Source: Anaerobium acetethylicum (lineage in GTDB: Bacteria; Bacillota; Clostridia; Lachnospirales; Lachnospiraceae). From it: a stretch of DNA of 64,000 bases. The stretch lies in contig NZ_FMKA01000001.1 of assembly GCF_900096945.1 (NCBI RefSeq), forward strand, positions 552,291-616,290, given 5' to 3'. The notes under the pieces were generated by a model. The model made no database searches, was not told where the DNA came from, and worked only from the letters and a program-made list of their open reading frames with translations. Position 1 is the first letter of the stretch. Each line of letters begins with the position of its first letter. Below, piece after piece: positions 20,063-29,247 of the stretch. Both the position numbers and the translations under genes were made by a program.

Positions 20063-20926
20063 CTAGCTTTTCTTCGCTTTACGCTCTTCCACCATCTTTG
20101 CGAACCACTCAACCATTGCCGGATCATAATGTGAGAAGAATGCACTTTCTTTCTTATCAAGAGCTGCGATTGTATCCATATCTTCACTTGCAAGTTCGAA
20201 ATCAAATACATTAAGGTTTTCAACCATTCTCTCATAGTGAGTTGATTTAGGAATAACAACCACACCTCTCTGGATATGCCATCTTAAAACCACCTGCGCA
20301 ACACTCTTGCTATATTTCTCTCCGATTCCTTTAAGTGTAGCATCATCGAACAAACCCCCACGTCCTTCACCGAATGGAGCCCATGCTTCAATCTGCACGC
20401 CATACTTATCCATGTATTCCTTAGCCACTACCTGCTGATTATACGGATGCGTCTCCACCTGATTGACCATAGGTTTGATACGTGCAAAACTTGCAATATC
20501 TACCATTCTGTCTGGATAAAAATTCGAGATACCAATTGCACGAATCCTGCCTTCTTCATAGAGATCTTCCAACGCTCTCCATGCGCCGTAATAATCTGAA
20601 AATGGCTGATGGAGCAGGCACAAATCAAGATAAGTTGTCTGAAGCTTCTTTAATGATTCCTCAACTGACTTTCTGCATTCTTCATATCCGTAATGTTCAA
20701 CCCATACCTTAGTGGTAAGGAAGATTTCTTCTCTTGGCACTCCTGATTTTACAATTGCTGCGCCCACTTCCTCTTCGTTAAAATAGCTCTGTGCTGTGTC
20801 AATAGATCGATATCCTGCCTTCAATGCATCTAAGACACATCTTTCGCATTCGTCCTTCGTTACCTGATAAACTCCATAACCTAATATAGGCATTTCTACT
20901 CCATTACTTAATTTTACATATTCCAT
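20063..20926 (-). CDS. aldo/keto reductase
   Basis: NAD(P)H-dependent oxidoreductase of 287 residues with the (beta/alpha)8 aldo/keto reductase fold. Catalytic tetrad signatures are present: Asp and Tyr in SIDTAQSYFNEE, Lys in TTKVWV and His in LLHQPFSDY. The cofactor segments GISNFYP, NQVETHPYNQQ and VVIPKSTHYERMVENL are also present. AAGGGAGAAA precedes the ATG. It is about 57% identical by eye to the aldo/keto reductase at 27545-28396, so the two are paralogues within the same element. Likely role: reduction of reactive aldehydes or ketones. Confidence 0.92.
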   Translation of the reverse strand: MEYVKLSNGVEMPILGYGVYQVTKDECERCVLDALKAGYRSIDTAQSYFNEEEVGAAIVKSGVPREEIFLTTKVWVEHYGYEECRKSVEESLKKLQTTYLDLCLLHQPFSDYYGAWRALEDLYEEGRIRAIGISNFYPDRMVDIASFARIKPMVNQVETHPYNQQVVAKEYMDKYGVQIEAWAPFGEGRGGLFDDATLKGIGEKYSKSVAQVVLRWHIQRGVVVIPKSTHYERMVENLNVFDFELASEDMDTIAALDKKESAFFSHYDPAMVEWFAKMVEERKAKKS

Positions 20927-20985
20927 AATTTATTTCTCCCTTCGCCTTTCGCACATTTCCCCTGTTCCTGATGTAACATATACTA

Positions 20986-21681
20986 TTATTCCAAACCTTC
21001 TACCCATGCCTGTATATCCTCTGCCGAAGCACCAGAACGCAACTTTTCACCTTCAAGCCAGTTTCCCGTTCCCGCCATCTCGGCAAGTAGTTCACCACTT
21101 TCTCCAATACCTGAGGATGCAGCAGTACAAAACGGAATGACCGTCTTTCCTGTGAAATCATTTGCTTTTACAAATCCGTCAACTGGCCAGGCTGCGATTC
21201 CCCACCATATTGGATAGCCGATAAACACGGTATCGTATGACTCCCAATTATCCACGGCTGCAGCTATAAGCTCTACATTTCTACTGTCTGGATTATCATG
21301 CTCCTTGGTTACCCGACTGTTATCATCTGACCAATTAAGATCATCATCGCTGTATGGTTCTACTGGTTCTAATTCAAAAATATCTGCATTCATAGTTTCT
21401 GCAATTGTATTAGCAACTGCTTCTGTATTGCCTGACGCCGAGTAATACACAACAAGCACTTTTCCACCTTCACTCTCAGTTTCTGCAGACATTTCATCAG
21501 AATTATCATTTATTTCTTCGTTTTCGTTTGATTCTTTACTTGAATCATCACTTACCACACCTGTTTGTGACGCGCTCTCTGATTTTTCTGACTGCGTTTC
21601 GTTTGTATTGGACCCGCATCCGGTAAGCACACCCATAAGAAATGTGCTGATTAATACCATAATGATTTTTTTGTTATTCAT
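20986..21681 (-). CDS. exported flavodoxin lipoprotein
   Basis: A 231-residue flavodoxin with a lipoprotein signal peptide: MNNKK, a hydrophobic stretch, and the lipobox LTGC (Cys22), then an acidic Ser/Glu-rich linker (25-72). The flavodoxin domain starts at VLVVYYSASGNTEAVANTIA, with the FMN phosphate loop SASGNT. The flavin-stacking region is FIGYPIWWGIAAWP and the end is GEKLRSGASAEDIQAWV. The protein is therefore predicted to sit on the outer face of the membrane, which is unusual for an FMN carrier. A second membrane-anchored flavodoxin lies 1 kb away. Confidence 0.87.
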   Translation of the reverse strand: MNNKKIIMVLISTFLMGVLTGCGSNTNETQSEKSESASQTGVVSDDSSKESNENEEINDNSDEMSAETESEGGKVLVVYYSASGNTEAVANTIAETMNADIFELEPVEPYSDDDLNWSDDNSRVTKEHDNPDSRNVELIAAAVDNWESYDTVFIGYPIWWGIAAWPVDGFVKANDFTGKTVIPFCTAASSGIGESGELLAEMAGTGNWLEGEKLRSGASAEDIQAWVEGLE

Positions 21682-21750
21682 AATTATTCCGTCTCCTCAT
21701 AAAACTTATTTTTTAGTTACTCTGCCAGCAGTATCAAATTCTTGAAGGTT

Positions 21751-21834
21751 CTACTGTTTTACAATTTCTTCGAGCCGCTCCAGCTTTCTGGTTCCTGGTA
21801 TTGGTGCGATATAGTCCTTTTTGCAGATTATCCG
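21751..21834 (-). pseudogene. C-terminal relic of an aldo/keto reductase
   Basis: Immediately after the stop codon of the flavoprotein gene at 21835, and in the same frame, the sequence reads CKKDYIAPIPGTRKLERLEE and ends IVKQ. This is the conserved nucleotide-binding tail of aldo/keto reductases (compare WIVPIPGTTKSFRLVEN in the intact gene at 33541). No upstream part remains, so it is a deletion scar. Confidence 0.6.
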
Positions 21835-22374
21835 TCAAACGCCCTTTCCCATTTCATATGCTTCCTGCATTGCTTTCTTTGTTTTTACGGAACCAGCTTC
21901 ATATGTTCCAGTTCCATAGACCACTCCTTTTTCCCGAGAACCACCCAGACACACTGCAAATCCACGGAAACATTCCAGTGTCACATCCATGGCAGCTTTG
22001 TCTTCATCTGCACAGGTCATAATGTAATAGAATTCTTTATCCTTCAGTTTTGTCCATTGAGCCAGCGTTCTGTCAATTACAGTTTTCATCTGTGCATCTA
22101 TGGAATAGAAATATACCGGACTAGCAAGTACGATACAGTCTGCGCCGTGCATTTGCTCCAATATCTTAGACATATCATCTTTGATGGCACAGACCCCTGC
22201 ATGGTCCCTGCAATAGTAGCAGGCTGTACAATAACCTATTTTCTTCTCTCTAAAAAACACTTTCTCAACAGTATTGCCTGCTTCTGCAGCTCCTCTTGCG
22301 AACTCATCACATAAAAGATCTGAATTGCCCCCTTTTCTTGGGCTTCCTGATAAAACTAAAATATTTTTACTCAT
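21835..22374 (-). CDS. flavodoxin-like iron-sulfur flavoprotein
   Basis: A 179-residue cytosolic protein related to the one at 19332-19949. FMN loop LVLSGSPRKGGNSDLL; compact cysteine cluster CTACYYCRDHAGVC (CX2CX2CX6C), likely binding a [4Fe-4S] cluster; and LASPVYFYSIDAQMK for the flavin ring side. The start overlaps the preceding small ORF by 8 nt. The C-terminus ends directly at an aldo/keto reductase scar, suggesting a deletion fused or trimmed the 3' region, although the length is normal for the family. Probable electron transfer to quinones or small oxidants. Confidence 0.82.
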   Translation of the reverse strand: MSKNILVLSGSPRKGGNSDLLCDEFARGAAEAGNTVEKVFFREKKIGYCTACYYCRDHAGVCAIKDDMSKILEQMHGADCIVLASPVYFYSIDAQMKTVIDRTLAQWTKLKDKEFYYIMTCADEDKAAMDVTLECFRGFAVCLGGSREKGVVYGTGTYEAGSVKTKKAMQEAYEMGKGV

Positions 22375-22552
22375 TGTGTTTCTCCTTCTTGTTTATCTTT
22401 ACAAATAATTTCTGTAGATAATATCCTGCAAAAATCATAAGAATCGTTATTGCAAGCAAATCCAGTTCATAAAAAATAACCGGTTCTTCGTAATCGAAAA
22501 ATACAAAGTGCATCTGTAATGTTATGTAAGATATAAAATTCCTCTTGAGCAA
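22367..22552 (-). CDS. small single-pass membrane protein or gene remnant
   Basis: A 61-residue frame with a hydrophobic segment LLAITILMIFAGYYL and a lysine-rich tail. It overlaps the start of the iron-sulfur flavoprotein gene by 8 nt, which favours translation, but its N-terminal third (MLKRNFISYITLQMHFVF) has no clear ribosome binding site and no family is recognised. It may be the C-terminal end of a lost membrane gene. Confidence 0.35.
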   Translation of the reverse strand: MLKRNFISYITLQMHFVFFDYEEPVIFYELDLLAITILMIFAGYYLQKLFVKINKKEKHNE

Positions 22553-22582
22553 TGCATATACTCCATATGCAGATACCTTGTG

Positions 22583-23209
22583 TCAGTGCACTACTTCATC
22601 CAGCCACTTTATGACTGCTTCTGTTTGATCGGACTGCATATCTCCGCCTCGTATGGCAAGTCCATCTAAAACCGTTGCATCAGGCTCGAAGTTCTTAATT
22701 GTGCTATATGTCCCTCCATCACCGGAACCTTCATGCGTATTAAAAGGAATAATTGTTTTTCCACTAAAATCATATTCATCAAAAAATGTGTACATCATCA
22801 TTGGAAGCGTGTACCACCATATCGGGTACCCCACGAATACAACATCGTAATCATCCATATTTACGTCTAAATCCTTGAATTCAGGTCTCTCATCATTGTC
22901 CCGTTCAGCTTCCGTATAATCAAACAATTCCTGTCCTTCAGGATAGGGCTTTACCGGCTCAATTCTTCTGAAATCGCCGCCAACCTGATCGGATATCGTT
23001 TTTGCTAATTTCTGTGTATTTCCCGATTCTGAGAAATATACAACTAATACTCTTTTCCCATCCATGCCTATCTTAGCTACTTTATAATCTTCGCTTACAA
23101 TATCGCTATCTAACCCAACACTGCCTCTATGTGTAAAATAGTAGAACCCACCTCCTACGCACACAAGAATTAATAAAACCACTAATATTTTGACTGACTT
23201 TTTGTTCAT
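22583..23209 (-). CDS. membrane-anchored extracytoplasmic flavodoxin
   Basis: A 208-residue protein with an uncleaved N-terminal membrane anchor (KILVVLLILVCVGGGFYYF) and an outward-facing flavodoxin domain: VLVVYFSESGNTQKLAKTI with the FMN loop SESGNT, then FVGYPIWWYTLPMMMYTFF and PFNTHEGSGDGGT. AAGGAG precedes the ATG. It is a paralogue of the lipoprotein flavodoxin at 20986-21681 but uses a membrane helix instead of a lipobox. A terminator separates it from the permease/DUF362 operon, so it has its own promoter. Confidence 0.85.
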   Translation of the reverse strand: MNKKSVKILVVLLILVCVGGGFYYFTHRGSVGLDSDIVSEDYKVAKIGMDGKRVLVVYFSESGNTQKLAKTISDQVGGDFRRIEPVKPYPEGQELFDYTEAERDNDERPEFKDLDVNMDDYDVVFVGYPIWWYTLPMMMYTFFDEYDFSGKTIIPFNTHEGSGDGGTYSTIKNFEPDATVLDGLAIRGGDMQSDQTEAVIKWLDEVVH

Positions 23210-23240
23210 AAAAACTCCTTCCTCTTTCCTTATCTCTATT

Positions 23241-23272
23241 ATAAAAAATTCGAGACTTCCTTAGAAGTCTCG
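23241..23272 (-). terminator. intrinsic terminator after the permease gene
   Basis: CGAGACTTC (23251-23259) pairs with GAAGTCTCG (23264-23272) around a CTTA loop; on the minus strand the hairpin is followed by a run of T. It closes the DUF362-permease operon. Confidence 0.8.
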
Positions 23273-23308
23273 TTTAGTGTTTCAGCATAAACCCAAGGGT
23301 GTATACTC

Positions 23309-24205
23309 TTATGCATTCATCAATAACCCCGTGATAAGAGCAACAATAATTACAAACATCAAATACATGATAAAGCGGCGGGAACCCAGTACGATTTTAA
23401 CAGCACCCAGATTGGTAATCTTAGTAGCCGGACCGGTAATCATAAACGCCGCGGCTGACCCCATGCTCATTCCGTCATATAGCCATTGCTGTAAAAGAGG
23501 TATCGTTCCACCTCCACACATATAGAGCGGAACCCCTATCGTCGCTGCCATCAGTACACCAAATCCCTCGTTTTCACCAAACAAATCAACAAATGCATCT
23601 GTTGGTACATACCTCTGAAATATTGCCGACAATACAATTCCGATAAGAAAGTACAATCCGGTCGCTTTCACATTCCGTCCAAAATTTTTCAGTAGTCGGA
23701 TCAGCAGATTCGGATCCGTATCACGACTTTTTGATTCTGCAAAGGACGAAAAGTTAAAAAACGAGGTTTTCCTGTAGAATATGTGTACTAGCAGCCCTGC
23801 CGCAATACCGCATAGAAGGCAGGATACGATCCGCATTGCCAATACCTGTGTTCCTAATGCTACGCTGTATATAATCAGCTGAGGATTGAGTAAGATTGAT
23901 GACATCATAAACGCCGCCAGCCAGTCGTCTCTCATACCCTTCCCCGAAAAGGATGCGGCAATCGGAATCGTTCCATACATGCAAAGCGGTGAAGCGATAC
24001 CCAGCAGACAGGCTGGTACTATACCAAATATACCCCACTTTTTTTCCTGTAAGTTACTAAATAGCCGGTGAATTCTTTCCTTACCGAACACGGACACTAC
24101 TGAACCGATGATCATTCCCAACAGCCAATAAGGAAATATCTGTCCCAGCTGTACATTAAAGTAGTACCAGAGATAAACAGATTCACGATGCAATATCTCA
24201 ATCAT
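23309..24205 (-). CDS. YraQ/DUF318-type permease
   Basis: Polytopic membrane protein of 298 residues with about eight hydrophobic segments and the two repeat signatures of the predicted permease family: ASPLCMYGTIPIAASFSGKG in the first half and GVPLYMCGGGTIPLL in the second, followed by FMITGPATKITNLGAVKIVL. Relatives include organoarsenical exporters (ArsP) and uncharacterised YraQ proteins; the substrate here is unknown. The ATG at 24205 overlaps the end of the DUF362 lipoprotein gene, so the two are coupled and probably act together. A second frame start (TTG, 24208) is less likely. Confidence 0.82.
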   Translation of the reverse strand: MIEILHRESVYLWYYFNVQLGQIFPYWLLGMIIGSVVSVFGKERIHRLFSNLQEKKWGIFGIVPACLLGIASPLCMYGTIPIAASFSGKGMRDDWLAAFMMSSILLNPQLIIYSVALGTQVLAMRIVSCLLCGIAAGLLVHIFYRKTSFFNFSSFAESKSRDTDPNLLIRLLKNFGRNVKATGLYFLIGIVLSAIFQRYVPTDAFVDLFGENEGFGVLMAATIGVPLYMCGGGTIPLLQQWLYDGMSMGSAAAFMITGPATKITNLGAVKIVLGSRRFIMYLMFVIIVALITGLLMNA

Positions 24206-25232
24206 CAATGCTCACCAATTCATAGGTACGACTTCCAAGTCCGATTTCTTCTGCACTTTCCAACGCATGAAGACCGTTCATTTGTTCTATCCTGTTAACA
24301 AGAGCTTTGCTGCCTTCCGCAGCATATACAAGATCGATACACGCCTGGTCAAGCGCAACCGGATCGGTTGAGGCAAGAATTCCAATATCATGAATATCCG
24401 GTTTAGCCGGATTCCCATTACAGTCACAGTCTATACTAATCCTGTTCATAACATTAATATAGACAATATTTTCCCCATTTCCGAGACTATCAGAAACTGA
24501 CTTGCCTGCATCAGCCATGGACTCCTGGAAATCATCCTGATTTCCTCTCCATGGGCTGGTATGACTTTTTCCAGCAGTATGGATCAGGCATTTTCCTTCC
24601 CTTGAGCCAAGACCGATTGAGATATTTTTTATAGCACCTCCATAGCCAGCTATCTGATGTCCTTTAAAATGAGAAAGTACCAGATAAGAATCATAATTCG
24701 CAAAATGTGATCCAACAAGATTCTCTTCCAGATGAGTTCCTCCATCTACAGGCAGACTCATAGACCCGTCAGCATCCAAAATATCCACCGTTGCGATATC
24801 TGTAAATCCATGATCTTCCGCTACCTGCATATGCATAGCCGTTTGACTTCGGGAACCACCATAAGCCGTATTGCATTCCACAATCGTACCATTTACAGAC
24901 TGCACCAAGTCTTTAATCAATTCCGGTCTCAGATAATTACTGGCTGGTGGTTCTCCTGTGCTAAGTTTCACCGCAACATTTCCTTCAGGTGCCCAGTTTA
25001 GCGCCTGATAAGCAGACATCAATCCTTCCGGACTGATATCGGTTGTCATATACACTACCGATGCTTCCCCTGACCTTAGGTCTTCCTCTCCCGTATCAGA
25101 TGAAGCTGTCTGTTCTGTGCTGTCAACTTCTGCATCGGCACCATTACTGCTTGTCTGAGAATTGCCACATGCTGCCAGAGAAAACACTACCACCAGGCTT
25201 AAAACCAGACTACCCACTTTTTTCAATTTCAT
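24198..25232 (-). CDS. DUF362-domain lipoprotein
   Basis: A 344-residue exported protein. The signal peptide ends in the lipobox LAAC (Cys22 from the ATG at 25232), followed by a Ser/Glu-rich linker and a DUF362 domain (about 70-335) with YGGSRSQTAMHMQVAEDHGF, HLEENLVGSHFANYD, SHFKGHQIAGYGGAIKNI and a terminal ASTDPVALDQACIDLVY. DUF362 proteins are often annotated as iron-sulfur related, but no cysteine cluster is obvious here apart from DCDCNG. GGAGAG is spaced for the ATG at 25232 rather than the upstream GTG. Expression probably depends on the TTGTGAGAA direct repeat upstream. Confidence 0.82.
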   Translation of the reverse strand: MKLKKVGSLVLSLVVVFSLAACGNSQTSSNGADAEVDSTEQTASSDTGEEDLRSGEASVVYMTTDISPEGLMSAYQALNWAPEGNVAVKLSTGEPPASNYLRPELIKDLVQSVNGTIVECNTAYGGSRSQTAMHMQVAEDHGFTDIATVDILDADGSMSLPVDGGTHLEENLVGSHFANYDSYLVLSHFKGHQIAGYGGAIKNISIGLGSREGKCLIHTAGKSHTSPWRGNQDDFQESMADAGKSVSDSLGNGENIVYINVMNRISIDCDCNGNPAKPDIHDIGILASTDPVALDQACIDLVYAAEGSKALVNRIEQMNGLHALESAEEIGLGSRTYELVSIDD

Positions 25233-25279
25233 ATCGTTCACTCTCCATTCTTTTTAATCAACTACACCTTAATTTGAAA

Positions 25280-25299
25280 TTGTGAGAAATTTGTGAGAA
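25280..25299 (-). promoter_or_regulatory. direct-repeat activator site upstream of the DUF362 operon
   Basis: TTGTGAGAA at 25280-25288 and again at 25291-25299, an 11-bp period as used by OmpR/PhoB-type regulators. The same arrangement, with conserved flanks including GTAGAT and TATATGA, occurs at 33232-33251. In transcription direction the repeats sit where a -35 would be, and a weak -10-like AAATTAA follows. Confidence 0.6.
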
Positions 25300-25319
25300 A
25301 AGAGGTAGATATATATGAA

Positions 25320-25385
25320 ATTCGGATTTTTATGCAAAACCAGCATAAAAACACCTCGCGGTACTGGACTACGCAATAGTTACGA
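25320..25385 (-). repeat. partial copy of inverted-repeat element
   Basis: On the minus strand GAGGTGTTTTTATGC, a short loop and GCATAAAAATCCGA form a hairpin matching 37530-37571 of the full element at 37509-37649; the flank GTAACTATT resembles that element's terminal repeat. The copy is cut off next to the direct-repeat regulatory site. Confidence 0.5.
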
Positions 25386-25409
25386 ATATTTATACCATTC
25401 GTTAAGTTG

Positions 25410-26876
25410 TTAGTTACCACAAATGTTGTCTGAATCTGGACACTCAAACCAAAAAGTGGTTAGCCCATCTTCACAATCCACTCCATAATGCATATCATGA
25501 TCCTTTAGAAACGTGCTGACAATGGAAAGGCCGATGCCCGTCCCCTTATTGCGTCCGCCATGATGTTGACTGCGCTGATATCTCTCCCAGATGATTGCGC
25601 GATCCTCTGCCGGAATAGGCTCTCCCGGATTGATAACAGAGACCCTTGTCTTATTGCTCAATTTCTCGATCACTACATCAATCATTCCACCATCTGCGGT
25701 ATGATTGATGGCATTGTTTAATAAATTTCGCATCACCTGACAGATTTTCATTGCATCTGCATGAATTGGAATATCATTTAGTGTACTCGCCAACCGAATC
25801 GTGATTCCATATTCAGCGGCATTCTGTTCGCAATGGGCTATCTCAGATTCTACAATCTCATACAGATTGTACCAGTCCATTTTCAGTTTGACATATCCAG
25901 CCTGCAGCTGAGAATAATCCATGATGTCGCTGACCATCTCACTCATCCGTCCGGCTTCCTGTATGATAAGATTAAGGTTATCATTGCGCTTTTCATCATC
26001 TTTCCAGTTAATATCCCTCACCATTTCAGAATAGCCCCTGACGAGGGCTAAAGGTGAGCGAAGCTCATGTGACACATTGGCGATAACCTCTTTTCGAAGG
26101 ATATCCACCCGCTGGAGAGCCTGACTAAGTTCCTCCACCGAATCGGATAATTGCCCCAGCTCATCATTCATGGAAAGTCCCGGCGTCGCCGTCAATTCAC
26201 CCTTTGCAAGCCTGTCGACAGTGCTCTTTATAATGCGGATCGGCTTTACAAAATGGCGGGAAAGCAATGCTGCCAGCATCGCAGCAACCAGTGTCAGGAT
26301 TATGCTCAGCGTGACCAGTTGATTGCGGTTGATACGCAGTGCTATGTGTAATTGATCCAGCGTTTGATATAAAATCACCGAAGCCTGCCGGTCATTATAG
26401 AATACTGGAATACCAATTTCCAGGACTATTGGATCAGCGTTATATCGTATGATTTTATTGTAGGATTTTCCTTGCAGAACCTGCTGGTATTCTTCGCTCC
26501 GCTCCACATATTTCATTGATTCTGACATTGATGCCATGGACTCTTCATCAGAAATTTTATGTCCGATGCTGTAAAGTGCAATCAACTTTCCGTCACCGTC
26601 AATCAACAGCATTTTCCCGTTGATTGACTTGCTCAGAGAAAGAAGAAGCTGATCGTTACCTGCGAGATCCTTTTTTTCTAAATCTTCTACGTAAGTCTGT
26701 ATGTAGCTCTGCACTTCGGCAATCTTGGAATTCAAATAATTCTTCTCAAATAAAAATATTTGACCGATCCACATGAAAGCGATACTGAGCGCCACCAGGA
26801 GCATCATGATGATCCACAAACGCAGAACAATCTTTCCACGCAAGGGCGGCTTCTTGCGAATCTTAATTATATTCAA
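25410..26876 (-). CDS. sensor histidine kinase
   Basis: Membrane kinase of 488 residues. Transmembrane helices at about 18-42 and 186-205 enclose an extracellular sensor domain (43-185) with a Cache/PAS-like LLIDGDGKLIALYSIG. A HAMP linker follows (about 206-258), then the HisKA box VIANVSHELRSPLAL with phospho-accepting His270, and the HATPase domain with N box NLLNNAINHT, G1 VINPGEP and G2 GTGIGLSIVSTFL. It begins with TTG and overlaps the response regulator gene by 14 nt. It is the cognate sensor; the signal is unknown. Confidence 0.92.
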   Translation of the reverse strand: MNIIKIRKKPPLRGKIVLRLWIIMMLLVALSIAFMWIGQIFLFEKNYLNSKIAEVQSYIQTYVEDLEKKDLAGNDQLLLSLSKSINGKMLLIDGDGKLIALYSIGHKISDEESMASMSESMKYVERSEEYQQVLQGKSYNKIIRYNADPIVLEIGIPVFYNDRQASVILYQTLDQLHIALRINRNQLVTLSIILTLVAAMLAALLSRHFVKPIRIIKSTVDRLAKGELTATPGLSMNDELGQLSDSVEELSQALQRVDILRKEVIANVSHELRSPLALVRGYSEMVRDINWKDDEKRNDNLNLIIQEAGRMSEMVSDIMDYSQLQAGYVKLKMDWYNLYEIVESEIAHCEQNAAEYGITIRLASTLNDIPIHADAMKICQVMRNLLNNAINHTADGGMIDVVIEKLSNKTRVSVINPGEPIPAEDRAIIWERYQRSQHHGGRNKGTGIGLSIVSTFLKDHDMHYGVDCEDGLTTFWFECPDSDNICGN

Positions 26877-27531
26877 ATTTATACCCGACCCCCCACGTAG
26901 TTTGAATTACTTTCCTGTATTCGCCTAAGTGCTCCCGAAGCGATTTGATATGAGTATCAACTGTACGTGCATCTCCGTAGTATTCATATCCCCATACCTT
27001 GTTGAGAAGCTGTTCGCGGCTGAGTACAAGCCGTTCATTCTGTACGAGATATAATAGGAGATCAAATTCTTTGGGTGGTAAATTAAATGCCTTTTCACCA
27101 ATATTTACTGCTCTCGATCCCGGAGAAATACACAGCTCTCCAAAAATAAGCTTATCACTTGATTTGTTCCCGCAGCGTTTGAGTACTGCTCCGATTCGGG
27201 CCATTAGTTCTCTGGGACTAAATGGCTTTGCTAAATAATCATCTGCTCCAAGGTTAAATCCCAGCAATTTATCATATTCTTCACTTCGGGAGGTCAGCAT
27301 AATAACTGGAAGCTGACTCTCCCTCCGTATTTCTCCCAAGGTCTCAAAACCATCAAGTCCTGGCATCATGACGTCCAGTACAACGATATCAAATTGTGTA
27401 TTATTTACTTTTTCGATTGCTTTATGTCCGTTTTCTGCCTCCTCGCACTGATACCCATCCAATTCTGCGTAGGTCAGCACCAGCTTTCTAAGATGTATAT
27501 CATCATCAACAATCAGCAATTTTGGCATCAT
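26863..27531 (-). CDS. OmpR/PhoB-family response regulator
   Basis: A 222-residue two-domain regulator. The receiver domain contains the acidic pocket VDDD, the phosphorylation site Asp53 (IVVLDVMMPG), the Thr/Ser switch MLTS and Lys in LAKPFS. The C-terminal winged helix ends NKVWGYEYYGDARTVDTHIK and WGVGYKFEYN, typical of OmpR/PhoB. GAAGG is spaced for the ATG at 27531; upstream codons of the open frame overlap the aldo/keto reductase gene and are unlikely to be used. It is the probable reader of the 11-bp-period direct repeats at 25280 and 33232. Confidence 0.92.
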   Translation of the reverse strand: MMPKLLIVDDDIHLRKLVLTYAELDGYQCEEAENGHKAIEKVNNTQFDIVVLDVMMPGLDGFETLGEIRRESQLPVIMLTSRSEEYDKLLGFNLGADDYLAKPFSPRELMARIGAVLKRCGNKSSDKLIFGELCISPGSRAVNIGEKAFNLPPKEFDLLLYLVQNERLVLSREQLLNKVWGYEYYGDARTVDTHIKSLREHLGEYRKVIQTTWGVGYKFEYN

Positions 27532-27544
27532 GATACCTTCTTTC

Positions 27545-28486
<942 letters not shown>

Positions 28487-28535
28487 TTATGTTATACTAA
28501 AATCAGATAGTGCACACAAATTGGAGGAAAAACAG

Positions 28536-29177
28536 ATGGCTGAATTTATCAGAGCCCGCAGCAACGAGCAAAAACAACTACGCATGAGCGAAATCATGAA
28601 AGCGACAGACCAGCTTTTTCATGACCATACATATCACGCTATTACATTAACCACGATTGCGGAAGCCTTGGGGTGGTCACGCGGCAATTTATATAAGTAT
28701 GTAACAACAAAGGAAGAAATATTCCTGGAGCTATATCTGGAAAAGCAGAACAACTATTTTTCCGACATAGTATCCTCTTTCGCAGATAAAGACGATTTAA
28801 CCGATGAAGAGTTTGCCCATTTATGGACCGGCATTCTGGATAGGCATCATGACTATTTGCGGTATTACGGAATCCTTGCCACCATAATCGAAACCAACGT
28901 TACTGTAGAACGATTGGCTGAGTTCAAGAAAACCGTTCTCTCCGGCTTTCATCCAGTCATACAAATTTTAATGAAACATTGTCCTGGTATATCAGGCGAT
29001 GACGCTGCTACTCTTTATTGGACTTTGCTGTTTCACGCCTGTGGACTAAATAACAGTTGCCATGTCAGTCCGCTTGTTGCAGAAGCAATGAAACTAGCTG
29101 GCTTACCAGAATTGAAAATTGACTTTTTCCAGAATTTCCGTAATTTCATGCTTATGTGCCTGGGGCACTACAAATAA
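28536..29177 (+). CDS. TetR-family transcriptional regulator
   Basis: A 213-residue repressor. The N-terminal helix-turn-helix is HAITLTTIAEALGWSRGNLY with the following KYVTTKEEIFLELYLEK, diagnostic of TetR proteins; the rest is the helical ligand-binding domain. GGAGG at 28523-28527 fixes the ATG at 28536. It is divergent from the aldo/keto reductase-two-component operon and probably represses it and itself through the sites at 28421-28471. The inducer is unknown; a reactive carbonyl or quinone would fit the neighbour genes. Confidence 0.9.
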   Translation: MAEFIRARSNEQKQLRMSEIMKATDQLFHDHTYHAITLTTIAEALGWSRGNLYKYVTTKEEIFLELYLEKQNNYFSDIVSSFADKDDLTDEEFAHLWTGILDRHHDYLRYYGILATIIETNVTVERLAEFKKTVLSGFHPVIQILMKHCPGISGDDAATLYWTLLFHACGLNNSCHVSPLVAEAMKLAGLPELKIDFFQNFRNFMLMCLGHYK

Positions 29178-29179
29178 AT

Positions 29180-29217
29180 CCCAATAAGTCAGACCTGAAA
29201 AACCTGACTTATTGGGG
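29180..29217. terminator. bidirectional terminator between tetR and esterase
   Basis: CCCAATAAGTCAG (29180-29192) pairs with CTGACTTATTGGG (29204-29216). It lies between two convergent genes and can serve both. Confidence 0.75.
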
Positions 29218-29247
29218 TTCACTTCATAAATTTTGTCTCTTTAGTCT

